Assembly (NCBI GenBank): GCA_003008705.1
Contig: PDUO01000018.1
Span: forward strand, 770,630-834,629
DNA from: Pezicula radicicola
Lineage: Eukaryota > Ascomycota > Leotiomycetes > Helotiales > Dermateaceae
Direction of reading: 5' to 3'
Length of the DNA stretch: 64,000 nt
Made by a program: the position numbers and the translations under genes. A model generated the notes under the pieces. It was given only the letters and a program-made list of their open reading frames with translations, did no database searches and was not told where the DNA came from. This document shows positions 47,121-57,842 of this stretch, one piece after another. Positions within the stretch are counted from its first letter, which is position 1; every line of letters starts with the position of its first letter.

Positions 47121-48212
47121 TCAAAAAATCTCCACCGGCTTCTCAGTAACCATACTATTTTTTACAGCCTCACAAACAACCATAGCCCTCAAAGCAGCAT
47201 CCCCATCACAACTAGGTTCCACGCCGTCAGTCACCACGTCAATAAAATGCTGCACCTGCAAATCAAAAGGCACCTGCGTAGAATCAACCTCCAAATCAAC
47301 AACAAACAAAGGATCACCCCAACTTCCATCACCCTGACCACCACCATATCCCCAAACCGTCAAATCAGGTACACTTAAACTACCATTCGTACCCATAATC
47401 CTATAGAAACCGCCTGCACCAGCTATAGGCGACACCTGAGGAATATTCGGATTCTCACCGGTTCCGGCTTCGAAATTCCAGGGGCTAGGAACTGCATCAC
47501 TAAGGATAAACGTCCCAATGGTTCCAGATTGGAAACGGAAGATTATAGCTGCTCCTTCTTCGGCTTCAAAATTTCGGGTTTTTGGTGCAGCAATAGCTGA
47601 TACGTAGACGATAGGACCGAGCATATACTGCAGGAGATCTACTTCATGAATCATATTTATGAGGACAACACCACCACTTGTACCATTCCGTCTCCACTCG
47701 CCAATTCCATCGTAGTAATCGTCCGGTTTCTTGTTGGCCCAGATACCTTGAACAGCTATTATCTTGCCGATGGTTTGGGAATCAAGGGCTTTTTTCGCTG
47801 CGAGGAGATAGGGGTTGAATCTTCGGTGGTGTCCTACTAGTAATTTGACATTTGATTCGACTGCTGCTTGGATGAGCTTTTGGCCTGAGGGGATGTCGGT
47901 GGAGATGGGCTTTTCGACGAGGACGTGGATACCAGCTGCGATTAATTGGAGGGAGAGGGCGACGTGTGTGCTGTTCGGTGTGCAGACTATTGCTGCGTCT
48001 GGGAGAGGGGATGCTAAGAGGAGGGCTTCGATGGAAGGGAAGTAGTTCGTCTCGAGAGAGGCTGCTGTTGCAGCGCCATGTCTGGCTGGATCGACAAGGG
48101 AGTGTAGATGCGCGTTTGGATTGAGAGAGACTGCTTTAGCATGGCGGGGTCCAATCAGCCCGCCGCCTATGATCGTGATGTTAAGAATCTTTTGAGCTGA
48201 AGGGGCTGCCAT
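47121..48212 (-). CDS. Gfo/Idh/MocA-family NAD(P) dehydrogenase
   Basis: Single exon, ATG at 48212, 363 residues, full length for the family. The N-terminal Rossmann fold shows IIGGGLIGPRHAKAV, DAAIVCTPNSTH and the catalytic Lys in VLVEKPIS. The C-terminal domain has GGVVLINMIHEVDLLQYMLG, in which Asn/His/Asp are the usual catalytic and substrate-binding residues of inositol- or sugar-dehydrogenases. Closest in style to myo-inositol 2-dehydrogenase. It is divergent from qutC and sits inside the quinate cluster, so a cyclitol or quinate-like substrate is plausible. It is not one of the well-characterised qut enzymes, and I do not assign a qut symbol. Confidence 0.85.
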   Translation of the reverse strand: MAAPSAQKILNITIIGGGLIGPRHAKAVSLNPNAHLHSLVDPARHGAATAASLETNYFPSIEALLLASPLPDAAIVCTPNSTHVALSLQLIAAGIHVLVEKPISTDIPSGQKLIQAAVESNVKLLVGHHRRFNPYLLAAKKALDSQTIGKIIAVQGIWANKKPDDYYDGIGEWRRNGTSGGVVLINMIHEVDLLQYMLGPIVYVSAIAAPKTRNFEAEEGAAIIFRFQSGTIGTFILSDAVPSPWNFEAGTGENPNIPQVSPIAGAGGFYRIMGTNGSLSVPDLTVWGYGGGQGDGSWGDPLFVVDLEVDSTQVPFDLQVQHFIDVVTDGVEPSCDGDAALRAMVVCEAVKNSMVTEKPVEIF

Positions 48213-49097
48213 TTTGCAGTATATTTTTGGAGCTGGGAAGTAAGGAGAGGAGTAAAGAAGCTATGTTCCTAGCTGAAACATAAGATCTGACAAATGAAAA
48301 TAAGAAGAGAGCAGATATACTCCCTTAAAACTTACCCTACACAAAAATATCAACTGGAGAAGCACTCCCCCGGATTCTGGTGTAAAATGGTTCGATTTTG
48401 GAGAAAGTTCTCTCCGCATGTATGCTCCCCAGACCGCACTGCTAAGCTGGGGATAGATTACTCCGATAACGTCATCCCAAGTTGACTCAGGAAGTCTTCT
48501 CGAACGGAGGCTGATGTGTCAGAAAGAAGGGTTTGATGTCCAAACGTCCAAACGAGAAAGATCCTGGCCCTGGCGGGAAATGATTCTACCACCAGCCAAG
48601 ACACACGTGATGTGGGTAAACCTTTTTGAGGCTTCGGCTCATGGCTCTCTCGAGCTCGAGGCGACGACATTCCTCCTATGTTGACGACCTTCAACTCCTG
48701 CATCGAGATGGTGGGGAGAAGGCCGGCTTTCCAGCCATCATGGCCTATCACATCTATCAAAGATCCATCAAGGCAAGTATCAAGCTACTATCTTGGCCGT
48801 TGATATCCGAGTCCCAAGTTTCCATTGTATCGTGCTCTCCCAGTTCCTATCAAATTCTCAAGCTCTTCTGCTTGTTGTTTCGTTTATTCTTATATCTCGT
48901 CCATTTTGAGCGAGTAGTTTTTTGATATAATCTGGCTACACACTTCACTTTGAACCATCTTGTAGACACGACACGTTAAACTCCAAGGGTATACGTAACC
49001 TCGTGGGCTGAGACTTCGCAATTCACACAATCCTTCACTCAACACTCAATTGTGGTATCTCTTCTTGACCTTCAACAACACAACCCCAACCGCAACA
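48213..49097. promoter_or_regulatory. Divergent promoter region Gfo/Idh gene / qutC
   Basis: About 885 bp between divergent start codons. It includes CA-rich 5' UTR-like sequence before 49098. A GATAACGTCATCC word at about 48466 lacks the spacing of a QutA site. Confidence 0.4.
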
Positions 49098-50210
49098 ATG
49101 GTCTACAAGCTTGCAATAGCAAGTATGTCCCTCGGCCGGGCATGGGCACATAGCATCCCCACGAAGTTCACAGCCGCCGCCGCAGCAGGCATCCCAGGCA
49201 TAGAGATCTTCTACGAAGACCTCCTCTATCAAGCTCAAGCTCTCCCGGGCGGTGCCACCCCCTCAAATCTCATCCTAGCATCCCACCAAATCCGATCCAT
49301 CTGCGATTCACTCTCCCTCCAAATAATGGGCATAGGTCCCTTCTACGGCTACGAAGGAATCCTCGATCCAACCATCCGCGCCGAGAAGCTTCAGGAACTG
49401 AAGTTATGGTTTCGAATGGCTCGCATCTTGGGTACTGATATCATTCAGATTCCCTCAACCTTCATGACGACAGGAGTAACCGGTTCTAAAGAGCACATCG
49501 TACGAGATTTCAAAGAAGTAGCCGAGATGGGTATGCAAGAGAATCCACCAATCCGATTCGCATACGAGAATCTCTGCTTTGGAACTTTCAATGATACGTG
49601 GTCGAAAGCTTGGTCCATTGTAGAAGCAGTTGATTATCCAAACTTCGGCATGTGTCTCGATACCTTCAACATCGCAGGTCGCGAGTACGCAGATCCTTCT
49701 TCTCTAACTGGAACAGTACCAAATGCCTCCGTCGTCTTCGCAGCTAGCCTCAAGGAAATGGCCCAGACGATTGATGTGAAGAAAGTCTTCTACGTACAGA
49801 TTGTCGACGCTGAACGCTTAGCCTCTCCCTTGGTAAAAGGTCACGAGTTTTATGTTGAAGGTCAAAAGGCGAGAATGAGTTGGAGTCGGAATTGCAGGCT
49901 GTTTATGTGCGAGGAGGACCGGGGAGGTTATTTGCCTGTGATGGACGTGTTGAGAGCTATTTGTGATGGCATTGGTTATGAGGGGTGGATTAGTATTGAG
50001 TTGTTCAATCGCAGTCTAGTTGAAGAGGGCGAGGAGGTTCCGAAGGAGCATGCGGCGAGAGCGGTGCAAAGTTGGCAGAAGGTCGTGAAGGCTATGGGGT
50101 GGGAAGGAAAGACCGAGGAGGTTGAGGCTACTGCACAAGTTGCCGGCGCTGCGTTTGGGACGAGAAGAGAGGTTGAGAGGAAGGCAGAGGAAACTTTGGC
50201 CAGATTGTAA
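49098..50210 (+). CDS. qutC: 3-dehydroshikimate dehydratase
   Basis: Converts 3-dehydroshikimate to protocatechuate, the last step of the quinate-specific pathway; homologue of A. nidulans qutC and N. crassa qa-4. Single exon; the ATG at 49098 (MVYKLAIASMSLGRAW) gives 370 residues, close to qa-4. It has the xylose-isomerase-like TIM barrel: start KLAIASMSLGRAWAHSIPTKFTAAAAAGIPGIEIFYEDL, then metal ligands Glu157 (RFAYENLCF), Asp188 (GMCLDTFN), Gln in FYVQIVDAE and Glu in GWISIELFN. A 50-residue charged helical tail follows the barrel. No second (HPPD-like) domain is fused, so it is the short fungal type. Confidence 0.92.
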   Translation: MVYKLAIASMSLGRAWAHSIPTKFTAAAAAGIPGIEIFYEDLLYQAQALPGGATPSNLILASHQIRSICDSLSLQIMGIGPFYGYEGILDPTIRAEKLQELKLWFRMARILGTDIIQIPSTFMTTGVTGSKEHIVRDFKEVAEMGMQENPPIRFAYENLCFGTFNDTWSKAWSIVEAVDYPNFGMCLDTFNIAGREYADPSSLTGTVPNASVVFAASLKEMAQTIDVKKVFYVQIVDAERLASPLVKGHEFYVEGQKARMSWSRNCRLFMCEEDRGGYLPVMDVLRAICDGIGYEGWISIELFNRSLVEEGEEVPKEHAARAVQSWQKVVKAMGWEGKTEEVEATAQVAGAAFGTRREVERKAEETLARL

Positions 50211-51106
50211 CACCTTTTTTGCATTTCTGGGATCCGGGTGTCTTGGAGTTGGACGGCACTTCTTGCATTTTGTTGGAGTTTGTTTGTATACCAATTTGGC
50301 CTTTTATCATGTCTAGATTGAATGAACCACAGCCATAAGCTCTATCTCCAAGTTGCACAATGAAAAAGGAACTTGCCATTTTTGACGGTATAATGGGGCA
50401 ATTGCCATACCACATGGCTTGCATGCTGAAAGGGCCTATGCTCTTGACCACTCAGTATGAGTTGCTGAAGGTGCCGAATCAGCTAAGATTGAGTGGTTAT
50501 TAGGAAGCTAAAGATCCCACAAGCCTTGCACCTCATCAAAATCAAGATGAGACACACCAAATAACCATCCCTTTAGCGGCGAAATAAAGAAGCAACAAAA
50601 ATATTTGAGAAGTTCTCTTGCCCCTCATTCCCCAGCCTAATAAAAGATTGTAGCATACGCATGAATGAGGTGCCTTCTAATCCCAAAACCGCTCACCCTT
50701 GCCTCCCGAAGGAGACTCAGGTACGTGGTATGATCAATCTACCAACGCTCCGTTAAGAACATCTTTCTAGATGAAAGAAGCTCCTGCAGTCTCTACAGAA
50801 TGCATCGCTGGGTTCAAAGCCACCAATTGCCCACATCTCAGTTGCCCACATCACACGTGGGGAGCGGAATGATAACAGAAACTGAAAACCTATTCATTTG
50901 GTCTATAACCTCATATCATCAACTCGTGAGAGTTCACATGAGAGAATGTTTGCCATACCGTTTATTCATAACTCCTGCCCTGTCCCAGTCCTTGTTGTGC
51001 ATCTCGTGCAACTGATATTTCTGTAACCCCACCCAACGCCGCGCTTATCTTGGTATCAAAAGGGACAAATGAGAAGCTTACTGTCGTGTTCCCTAAAGCC
51101 TACTAT
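50211..51106. other. Intergenic, convergent 3' ends
   Basis: About 900 bp between the converging qutC and PRPP synthetase genes, marking the right edge of the quinate cluster. No gene or repeat was recognised. Confidence 0.5.
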
Positions 51107-52823
51107 TCAGTCGACGATATGCTGGAAGAGTGGTGATATACCTAGAAGTGCTTAGTAAGGTTATAACACTAAATTCACGCTTCGGAAAACTTACTCTCTC
51201 CATAATGGTTCCTTCGAATGGCCTCCGAGAGCAAATTGGACAAATCCAAAACCACCAGCTTGTTTGCATTACGTGCCTTTTCGGCGGAGATGGGAAAAGA
51301 ATTTGTAACCAGAATCGTATCAATGCACTCGCAGTTTTGCATCTGCTCAAGGCAATCGCCACCAAACAGACCATGGGTAGCAATGCAAAAGACCTTTTTA
51401 GCACGACCACGCTTTACAACGCATTCAGCAGCAGCAATCCAGCTTCCAGCTTTGTCAATCATGTCGTCGATAATGAAGACCGTTGAATCTGTCACATCAC
51501 CAACAAGAGTAATCTCCTGTTCCAGGGTTGGATTTGTCAAACCTTCCTCCTCCTCGTCGGAGGATGCAGCAGCATCCGCACTGCCACCAAGTGCATGTGG
51601 CTCAGGGTTGAAGAACGAGGAGGCTCGAGACTGGGCCATTGGATCGTCATCGGGGTCCAATATCAATGAAGTTGACATGGCGGACGGAGTTGGTGAAGGG
51701 TAGTCGTCTGGTACAATATGACCATGTACGAGCCTACCGTGAATGACCTCTCGAGCGCGCTCATCAGTGTATTCTGGATCTTGATCCTCCTCAGAAGGGG
51801 ATGTTGGGGGTGTCTTAGTCTTCTTCAACGGTGAAGAGTGAGTGGGAGCGTGAGGTGGGGATTTTCTCGGGGACTTCTTAACATCTTGGCGCGGATGGCT
51901 TCGTGGTGGTGACTTTTTGGTATTTTCTTTCTCAGTCTCGGTTTCCTCGGCATACAGATCAAGGGCACTTGGTTCGCGCTTGTGTCCTGGTGTTGGCTTA
52001 TGTCCTGGTACTGGGTAATCACTAATGTGTAGATTGCTGATGTCCGAATCCGCGGTCAGTTCCGAGGCACCATCAAAGTTACGCATAATCATGCTTGAAC
52101 TCATGTTGTTGCCATTCCCTCGTTTTCGGTCTGTTCTGATGATACCAAAATTCAGCTTCAGGGCGTCGGCCAACGATGTAACTCGTTTGGTACCACCAGC
52201 GTTCTTCGATACGCAAACAGCTTCCCTCCAGGTGGGCACATTATGTCTAATCCATCGAGCAATAATCGGTTCGGCGTGTAAGTTGTCAACTGGGCATTTG
52301 AAGAAACCCTGCATCTGGGATGCGTGTAGGTCGATCGTGATAACATGGTTGATACCAGCGACATGGAGTAGATTCGCCAGCATACGGGCAGTGATTGCAC
52401 CTCGATGGGATTTCTTTTTCGATTGCCTGCTATAAGGGAAGTAAGGGAGGACAGCTAATCAACATTAGATAAACAGCTTGAGGTATGACTGAAGAAGGTG
52501 CAAGTTCATACCTGTGACTTTGTTTGCAGAACCACCTTTGCAAGCAGAGATCAAGATCAGAAGCTCCATAATGCTATCATTGATCTTGCTGCTGCCCGAT
52601 TGGACTATGAATACATCTTTCTCTCGAATGCTGGTCAAGATCTTGACGCTGGTCTCGCCCTGTAGTCACATCAGCTTACCTACCTCCACGCACGAAGATG
52701 CTGTGTATTTACATTTGCGAACTGCGAGAGCTCGACTGGAGCTGGAGCCATGCCCAAGTTGGAGCATATGGACCCGGCAAGGTCGGGGCATGAGCTCCCA
52801 GCGAAGATATGTGTGTTGCGCAT
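51107..52823 (-). CDS. prs5: Ribose-phosphate pyrophosphokinase, Prs5-like
   Basis: Makes PRPP from ribose-5-phosphate and ATP for purine, pyrimidine, His and Trp synthesis. Four exons, 52713..52823, 52512..52659, 51195..52454 and 51107..51141; introns 53, 57 and 53 bp; 517 residues. N-terminus [15 protein letters not shown], then [16 protein letters not shown], the [11 protein letters not shown](S)KK stretch, [23 protein letters not shown], the catalytic loop region [16 protein letters not shown] and the PRPP loop [13 protein letters not shown]. About 200 residues of Pro/Ser/Lys-rich, acidic insertion separate the catalytic loop from the PRPP loop. Such an insertion is known in yeast Prs1/Prs5, which also act in cell-integrity signalling. 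The tiny last exon encodes the family end [10 protein letters not shown]. Confidence 0.9.
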
Positions 52824-53548
52824 TATGAGTTGTTTGTGCCTTCGCCTTTTTTTTTGGAGAGGAGAATGGGAAAGCTCAATTGAAAGAGAGAAAGCCCGCA
52901 TTTGCACCCCCTGTACTTTCGTCCTATTTTTTTCACGGTCCGAACTTCGCTTATTTCGCTTTAACCAATGACATGGTGGGGTGGAGGGGCATGGTATCAT
53001 GTGACTTGCTCCAATTTATCACCTGATCTGTGCCTTCTTCATTCGTCTCTCTTCTTGTCTCTTCCAACCTTTTAGTAGTACTAAACCCCTAATGTATTAA
53101 ACAATCTCTTCACTCTTCAATTCCCTGGCGAGAGCACTATAACCACAAGGTAATCAGTAGTCAATAGTGATGCCGGGAAGGAGTACTGCTTGATCCTTCC
53201 GCTCTTGTCATCTTTGTTCTTTCATGATGCATGTAAGCTACGAAGGGTTGAATGGTTTCAACTCATGATAAAACAATATCTGCTCTAAACGACGCATCTT
53301 TCTATATCTAAGGTAGAAACATGTCGAAATCACCAATAGTATGAGAGGAGTACTGTACCGTATGAGTTGGTTTGTAAGAGATCATTTTGATTAGAACTAA
53401 GTTACTAAAATCAAGTGAATTACCTAGACCTATCTCTTATACCTGAATAGACAGCTGTTCAAAACGAGATCTTATAAACCAATTTGTACGATAACCTGTT
53501 CAATCTCCCTCCCGCCCTGATTTCATACCCCATGGACAAGTTGTCGCA
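52824..53548. other. Intergenic upstream of prs5
   Basis: About 725 bp holding the prs5 promoter and the 3' end of the next minus-strand gene. T-run at 52850-52856 and CT-rich sequence around 53040-53070. No gene is supported. Confidence 0.5.
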
Positions 53549-54232
53549 TCAAAGCTTCCCAGCAACACAATGTATGACAGAACTCGTCAAATTCAAAGTT
53601 ACTAGATCAAAGACACTTGCTTTGGGTTTGCCAACCCACGCAATACAGTGCTCAGTATGTTTCACAGGCCGTGTCTTAGAATCCAAAATGACCGGCCCTT
53701 GATTTTCCGCTTGTAGCCTCTTCGTCAAAATATACGCACAATGACTATGATGAAAGTCTCCTCTGACCCAAATCTGAGATACTTCTCCTCCATACACAAT
53801 ATCGTAGGAAATAGGCTGAGTTGCTTGCTGATCGGCATAAAAAGTCCAGTTACCCTTCTCGATGAATTTGTCGGAAAGCTCCTTCTGATAACAAGCTGGT
53901 TTAACCCAATTGTACATCAGTAAGTCGAATATGCAACCGTTTGCAAGAGCTTCTTCCACCGAGGTTCCGCAGTTTCCCAGGAATACCATTTCATTTCCAG
54001 TCTCGCGGTGCCTGGTTTGTTGGAAGGCGTAAACCCAGCCTGAAATGGCAAGCAAGGCAATCAGGGAAACAGTGCAAGTGTACCACCAGCCACCCGAGCG
54101 CCGGAGATTTTGGAGATTCCAGCGTTTTATCGATTCCTGAGTAATGGTCCCGTCGTCTTGCTCGCCTTTAGTGGGAAGTCCCGCGATGTGGTCATCTCGA
54201 AGGGGTTCATAAACTACAGAGGGAAGTGCCAT
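53549..54232 (-). CDS. Single-pass membrane HxxHC protein 1 (UstYa-related)
   Basis: The ATG at 54232 (MALPSVVYEPLRDD) is used because the longer frame starts at GTG; 227 residues, single exon. A short cytosolic N-terminus is followed by one membrane segment at 49-70 and an extracellular/lumenal domain with GNCGTSVEEALANGC, a WVKPACYQKEL stretch, and two HxxHC motifs, HHSHC at 161-165 and HTEHC at 192-196. Paired HxxHC motifs are the hallmark of UstYa/DUF3328 oxidases that modify fungal ribosomal peptides; this protein belongs to a broader related family rather than to canonical UstYa. It has no known substrate. Related copies lie at 55642, 57002 and 57843. Confidence 0.75.
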   Translation of the reverse strand: MALPSVVYEPLRDDHIAGLPTKGEQDDGTITQESIKRWNLQNLRRSGGWWYTCTVSLIALLAISGWVYAFQQTRHRETGNEMVFLGNCGTSVEEALANGCIFDLLMYNWVKPACYQKELSDKFIEKGNWTFYADQQATQPISYDIVYGGEVSQIWVRGDFHHSHCAYILTKRLQAENQGPVILDSKTRPVKHTEHCIAWVGKPKASVFDLVTLNLTSSVIHCVAGKL

Positions 54233-55641
54233 TCCTATACGATCCACTGATTAGTATTCAAAGCTTCGTGGATTTTCATGACCACAGATATACTTACTCG
54301 ATATTTGATCTTTATGGATAGCAGTAGGTCAGAAGCATGAGCTCAATTGAGCAGTATTTGATGGCTGTCAAACGCGTAGAGAATAACAATGAGCTCAAAG
54401 GAATATCTTCTGCTTGTTCTCTAAAACTAAGCTTGAAAAATATGTTGAGATGTCATGTAGAAACAAGACCATTTCCAAATCTCGTCTTTCGTTGACTTAC
54501 GAGCCTTACAAAGAACCCCCGACAAATTCCTTGTATATCGAAAGTTTGAGTCTTTTCATTTTATATACCCCTTGTCATTTTTTATCTCTAAATTTTGGTA
54601 ACTGATTACAGATCTCAAAATAGTAGGGATTAATTATCTCCATGTCTAAAGTTCACTTAGAGTTTACTAAGGCGTTAGATAAGTTTGCTTAAGAGGTACT
54701 ATATTATACTTTATAGTTTTCCCCGTGACCGGTTCTGTACTCCCCCCTAAATAAATGTTATACGGTGGGTCGTAATGTAGGTTTACTCGGGCAATTACAT
54801 AGACTAAATGTAGCAGCTTAAGTCCACTTAAAGCAAAATCCGTGGAATTTACACTATGTTCGGGGAATTCTGACAGCTTTAGTACACTCTCTATTGGCTC
54901 TACACAACTGGTAAGGCCACGTTACGGACCCACCGTATAACATTTATTTAGGGGAGGGGGGATGGGATTAAGGTTATGTTGAACTCTAACAGACGCCCAA
55001 TATAGACAAGAGTAGTGGCAGGGGGTATCAGACCATATTACAATACAGTAAGTGGGCGGAATCCTAGTTTTCCAGAGCAGTATACATTAAAGTTTAACTT
55101 GTTAGGTACCTTATCCCACGCTTTTCGTGGTCGCTTAATCTCCATCCTTTTCCACCATCTACCTTCCCTCGCCTAAATCAGGCTTGCTAGACTCAATGGT
55201 CGTACGAAAATTAAGACACCCCCAGTATGCTCTACTTTTCATTATCATTAGTTAAATTTTTCTGGGCAATCATGCAGTGAGCAACCTACGCACACCGCTA
55301 CTCGTCGTTCAGTACGAGTAAGTTTTCACGGTAGTTTCTAATCGGATTTCCATTGCACAGGTATTACTACATGTACTCCGAATTATTTTGCGTAACATGC
55401 TTTACAGCAGTGCTTAGCAGCATAGGACTTAAAATTCCTCAAAGCCCTACAGTTGACGCCAACTACCGAGTTTCTACTCTACGCGACTTCACGATAAGCT
55501 GTTGCACTTCCCGCTTTTCATGTCCTTCTACTACAGCCAAGTAGACAATATCGATCGTTCAAATCTTTAGTTGAGGTGAGCCACCATTGGCACCGAATCT
55601 TGCTGTCTGCTCCCTTACTGACACTTTTCTCGGTGATAGCT
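54233..55641. other. Intergenic with MITE-like element
   Basis: About 1.4 kb between two divergent HxxHC genes. It holds the first inverted-repeat element (54740-54962). The remainder is AT-rich without a supported gene. Confidence 0.5.
54740..54962. mobile_element. MITE-like element 1
   Basis: Terminal inverted repeats: 54744-54771 and 54927-54954 are perfect 28-bp reverse complements (CCCCTAAATAAATG...GGGTC), and similarity continues inward for about ten bases. The outer ends are C-rich/G-rich. A TA lies just left of the element (54738-54739); the right flank reads TG, possibly a mutated TA. Interior is about 155 bp without coding capacity. Size and TA flank fit a Tc1/mariner-derived MITE. 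Confidence 0.75.
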
Positions 55642-56475
55642 ATGATGGCTTCACAAGTTATGCGCGGGTTCCACGGCCTCCGATTCCCTCAATACTCGCA
55701 AGCGCCATCAGAAGACGACATTTCAAGCGAGAAAGGAGATCAAAGGCGAGATACAGACTATCCCAGTGTTGCAGGAGCTAGCAGTGAATCCGAACCTGAC
55801 AGTGAGGCCGACGAATCACTTATGGCAAGATCCAAACAATGGCCTACAAAGACTCGACAAATTCTACCTTTCCCAATTTGGAAACTCGTTGTGGTCCTCC
55901 TGTCACTATGGGGCGCTGTTGATCTCTCACGCCGTGCAGTGCAGCCATATCTAGCCAGCAAGCCCTCAATGCCGGCTCCATCTGGGGATCTATCATACTA
56001 TTGCAGACGCAACTGCGGCAAAACAATGGAAGAGGCACAGTCTAAAGGATGTGTATGGGACGAGTTGGAATTCCGGCTCACAAGACCAGAGTGTATCAAC
56101 ACAGAAGTGCAGGAAGACTTTGCTAAAGCCGGTCCAGGCCCGGATGGAAAATGGCTGTATGCAATTGATGTTGATTGGACACATTCAGAGAAGAGCCACG
56201 GCAACATTAACGATGGCAACATGACTATTATTGACTCCAATGAGTTGATCCCTTATGTTGAGCCAGGGAGAACGGTGTGGCATTCTAACTTATGGCATAT
56301 ATCACATTGTCTTTGGTATTGGAGGAAAGTCTCGATGAGTCGTTTTGATGGAACGCTTTTACCTATGGCGAGAGCGGAAGAGTCTGAGCATGGTTATCAT
56401 TGTACTAGAATGATTATTAATTATCTGAGGCCTCAACACTTGACGGATCAGTATAAGACAAGTTTTAGTTTCTAG
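55642..56475 (+). CDS. Single-pass membrane HxxHC protein 2 (UstYa-related)
   Basis: The frame extends upstream only from a GTG; the first ATG pair at 55642/55645 (MMASQVMRGFHG) is used, giving 277 residues. A Ser/Glu/Asp-rich N-terminus of about 75 residues precedes one membrane segment at about 79-97 (IWKLVVVLLSLWGAV). The outer domain has CRRNCGKTMEEAQSKGCVWD, RPECINTEV and the two HxxHC motifs HISHC (219-223) and HGYHC (250-254). Order and spacing of the Cys and His motifs match the protein at 53549-54232, so the two are paralogs. An upstream intron with acceptor TGATAG at about 55639 cannot be excluded. Confidence 0.72.
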   Translation: MMASQVMRGFHGLRFPQYSQAPSEDDISSEKGDQRRDTDYPSVAGASSESEPDSEADESLMARSKQWPTKTRQILPFPIWKLVVVLLSLWGAVDLSRRAVQPYLASKPSMPAPSGDLSYYCRRNCGKTMEEAQSKGCVWDELEFRLTRPECINTEVQEDFAKAGPGPDGKWLYAIDVDWTHSEKSHGNINDGNMTIIDSNELIPYVEPGRTVWHSNLWHISHCLWYWRKVSMSRFDGTLLPMARAEESEHGYHCTRMIINYLRPQHLTDQYKTSFSF

Positions 56476-57001
56476 AGTTTTTTGTTTGCTTCTTCGCACC
56501 TGGTTATTTGACTTTGTATTGTGGTGGTAGATAGCAAATTCACCTTGATTAGTCTCTCAAACAGCTTTATGTGGGATGCGACTGATTGCTTCTAACTAGC
56601 AACTGTTCATTGCCTGTTCATAGCCACACAGTAGAAGGTAGCCGTCCTTGCTACAAAATCATGTCTAATCAATTGGTCGCCTCGCTTAAAGTCTAACAAC
56701 TTCAACTTTAAGCGAGACGACCGCTGAGAATATATTGGTTGAGATATGCCATTTGAGCTGGAACATTTGATAATGTCCTATGTCTTGTGGTACTCACCAG
56801 TTTCCTACGTAGATATCTTTATTCTAAGGCATCGAGTCGCACCTCAGCATTTAGTCCCATATATAATCTCACGAAGGCCGATTAGCGGTTTGTGTGGATG
56901 CAGTAAAGTGAATTAACAGGGAGCTGATTTTTGCAAGTATATTTATCCTCGACTATTCTAAATACATCATGGAAGCTGCATATAATATCAATATGTCCCC
57001 C
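56476..57001. other. Intergenic, convergent 3' ends
   Basis: About 525 bp between two converging HxxHC genes. A pair of inverted words (AATTGGTCGCCTCGCTTAAAG at about 56672 and its near-complement at about 56709) makes a possible hairpin. No gene. Confidence 0.5.
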
Positions 57002-57814
57002 TTAAACAAGCTGTGATATTTGACCAAGATAGCACCGCAGCCTCGAACTGAAGACAGCCTTAGGAAACTTGAAATTGACATCAACCGAACGTGTGGTTTG
57101 GGGATCCGTAATAAAATCAAGACAATAGCCCATATGTGTCTGATGTAAATGAACATTGAGAAAAGTAGGTGGATACCTCCAACGAAGACTCATCGACGAG
57201 TTAAGCATATAAGCACAATGTTGCCAATGCTCCTCACTCGATACATAAGCCTCCGGATACTTTTCATATTCACCTCTCATCAACTCAGTCTGTGAAATCC
57301 TTTCCAACCCCCCCTTATCGAGATAAAATCCGTAATCCGCTTCGTCTGCGACTAGATTGTGGTACATTTCTCGGTCAAAGCAAGCATCGGGAAGCCATCC
57401 GTAGAGTAAAACATCGAAGGAACAACCGGCATTTTTTGCTAATGCTGAAGAGTCCGTTGGGTACTCGATATATCGACCAAATGAATTGGTTTTAAGGGGA
57501 AAGCCGCCAAATATTTGAGGAGTTGTTTCGTCTGTTGCTGACTTGTTTTGAGCCGGCTTTCTGGATAATGCGTAGGAACCGATACCGAGGACTGACACAA
57601 AGGCGAGAAAAATGACAATCGTACATTTTACGGAGGCAGAAAGTCTCCTCGAGTGACGATGTCTTTCGTCAAGTGGACCCTTCTCTATGAGAGTTTCTTC
57701 CTCGAAAGATACTCTTTCTTGAGAATTTGAGAGGTTGTCGGAAGAGCTGCTCGATAATCGAGATTTTGATGATTCGACGCCGTAGCGTTGAATCTCTGTC
57801 AAGTTTGGTTCCAT
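57002..57814 (-). CDS. Single-pass membrane HxxHC protein 3 (UstYa-related)
   Basis: Single exon, ATG at 57814 (MEPNLTEIQRYG), 270 residues. The Ser-rich N-terminus leads to one membrane segment at about 63-83 (VKCTIVIFLAFVSVLGIGSYA). The outer domain has NAGCSFDVLLYGWLPDACFD, which is close to the broader fungal family pattern, and a first motif HWQHC at 196-200. The second motif reads HMGYC at 227-231, so its second His is replaced by Tyr. If these residues bind metal, activity may be altered. It is head-to-head with a truncated copy starting 29 bp away. Confidence 0.75.
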   Translation of the reverse strand: MEPNLTEIQRYGVESSKSRLSSSSSDNLSNSQERVSFEEETLIEKGPLDERHRHSRRLSASVKCTIVIFLAFVSVLGIGSYALSRKPAQNKSATDETTPQIFGGFPLKTNSFGRYIEYPTDSSALAKNAGCSFDVLLYGWLPDACFDREMYHNLVADEADYGFYLDKGGLERISQTELMRGEYEKYPEAYVSSEEHWQHCAYMLNSSMSLRWRYPPTFLNVHLHQTHMGYCLDFITDPQTTRSVDVNFKFPKAVFSSRLRCYLGQISQLV

Positions 57815-57842
57815 GCAGACGATGAGCCAGCGGTTTGAAGCT

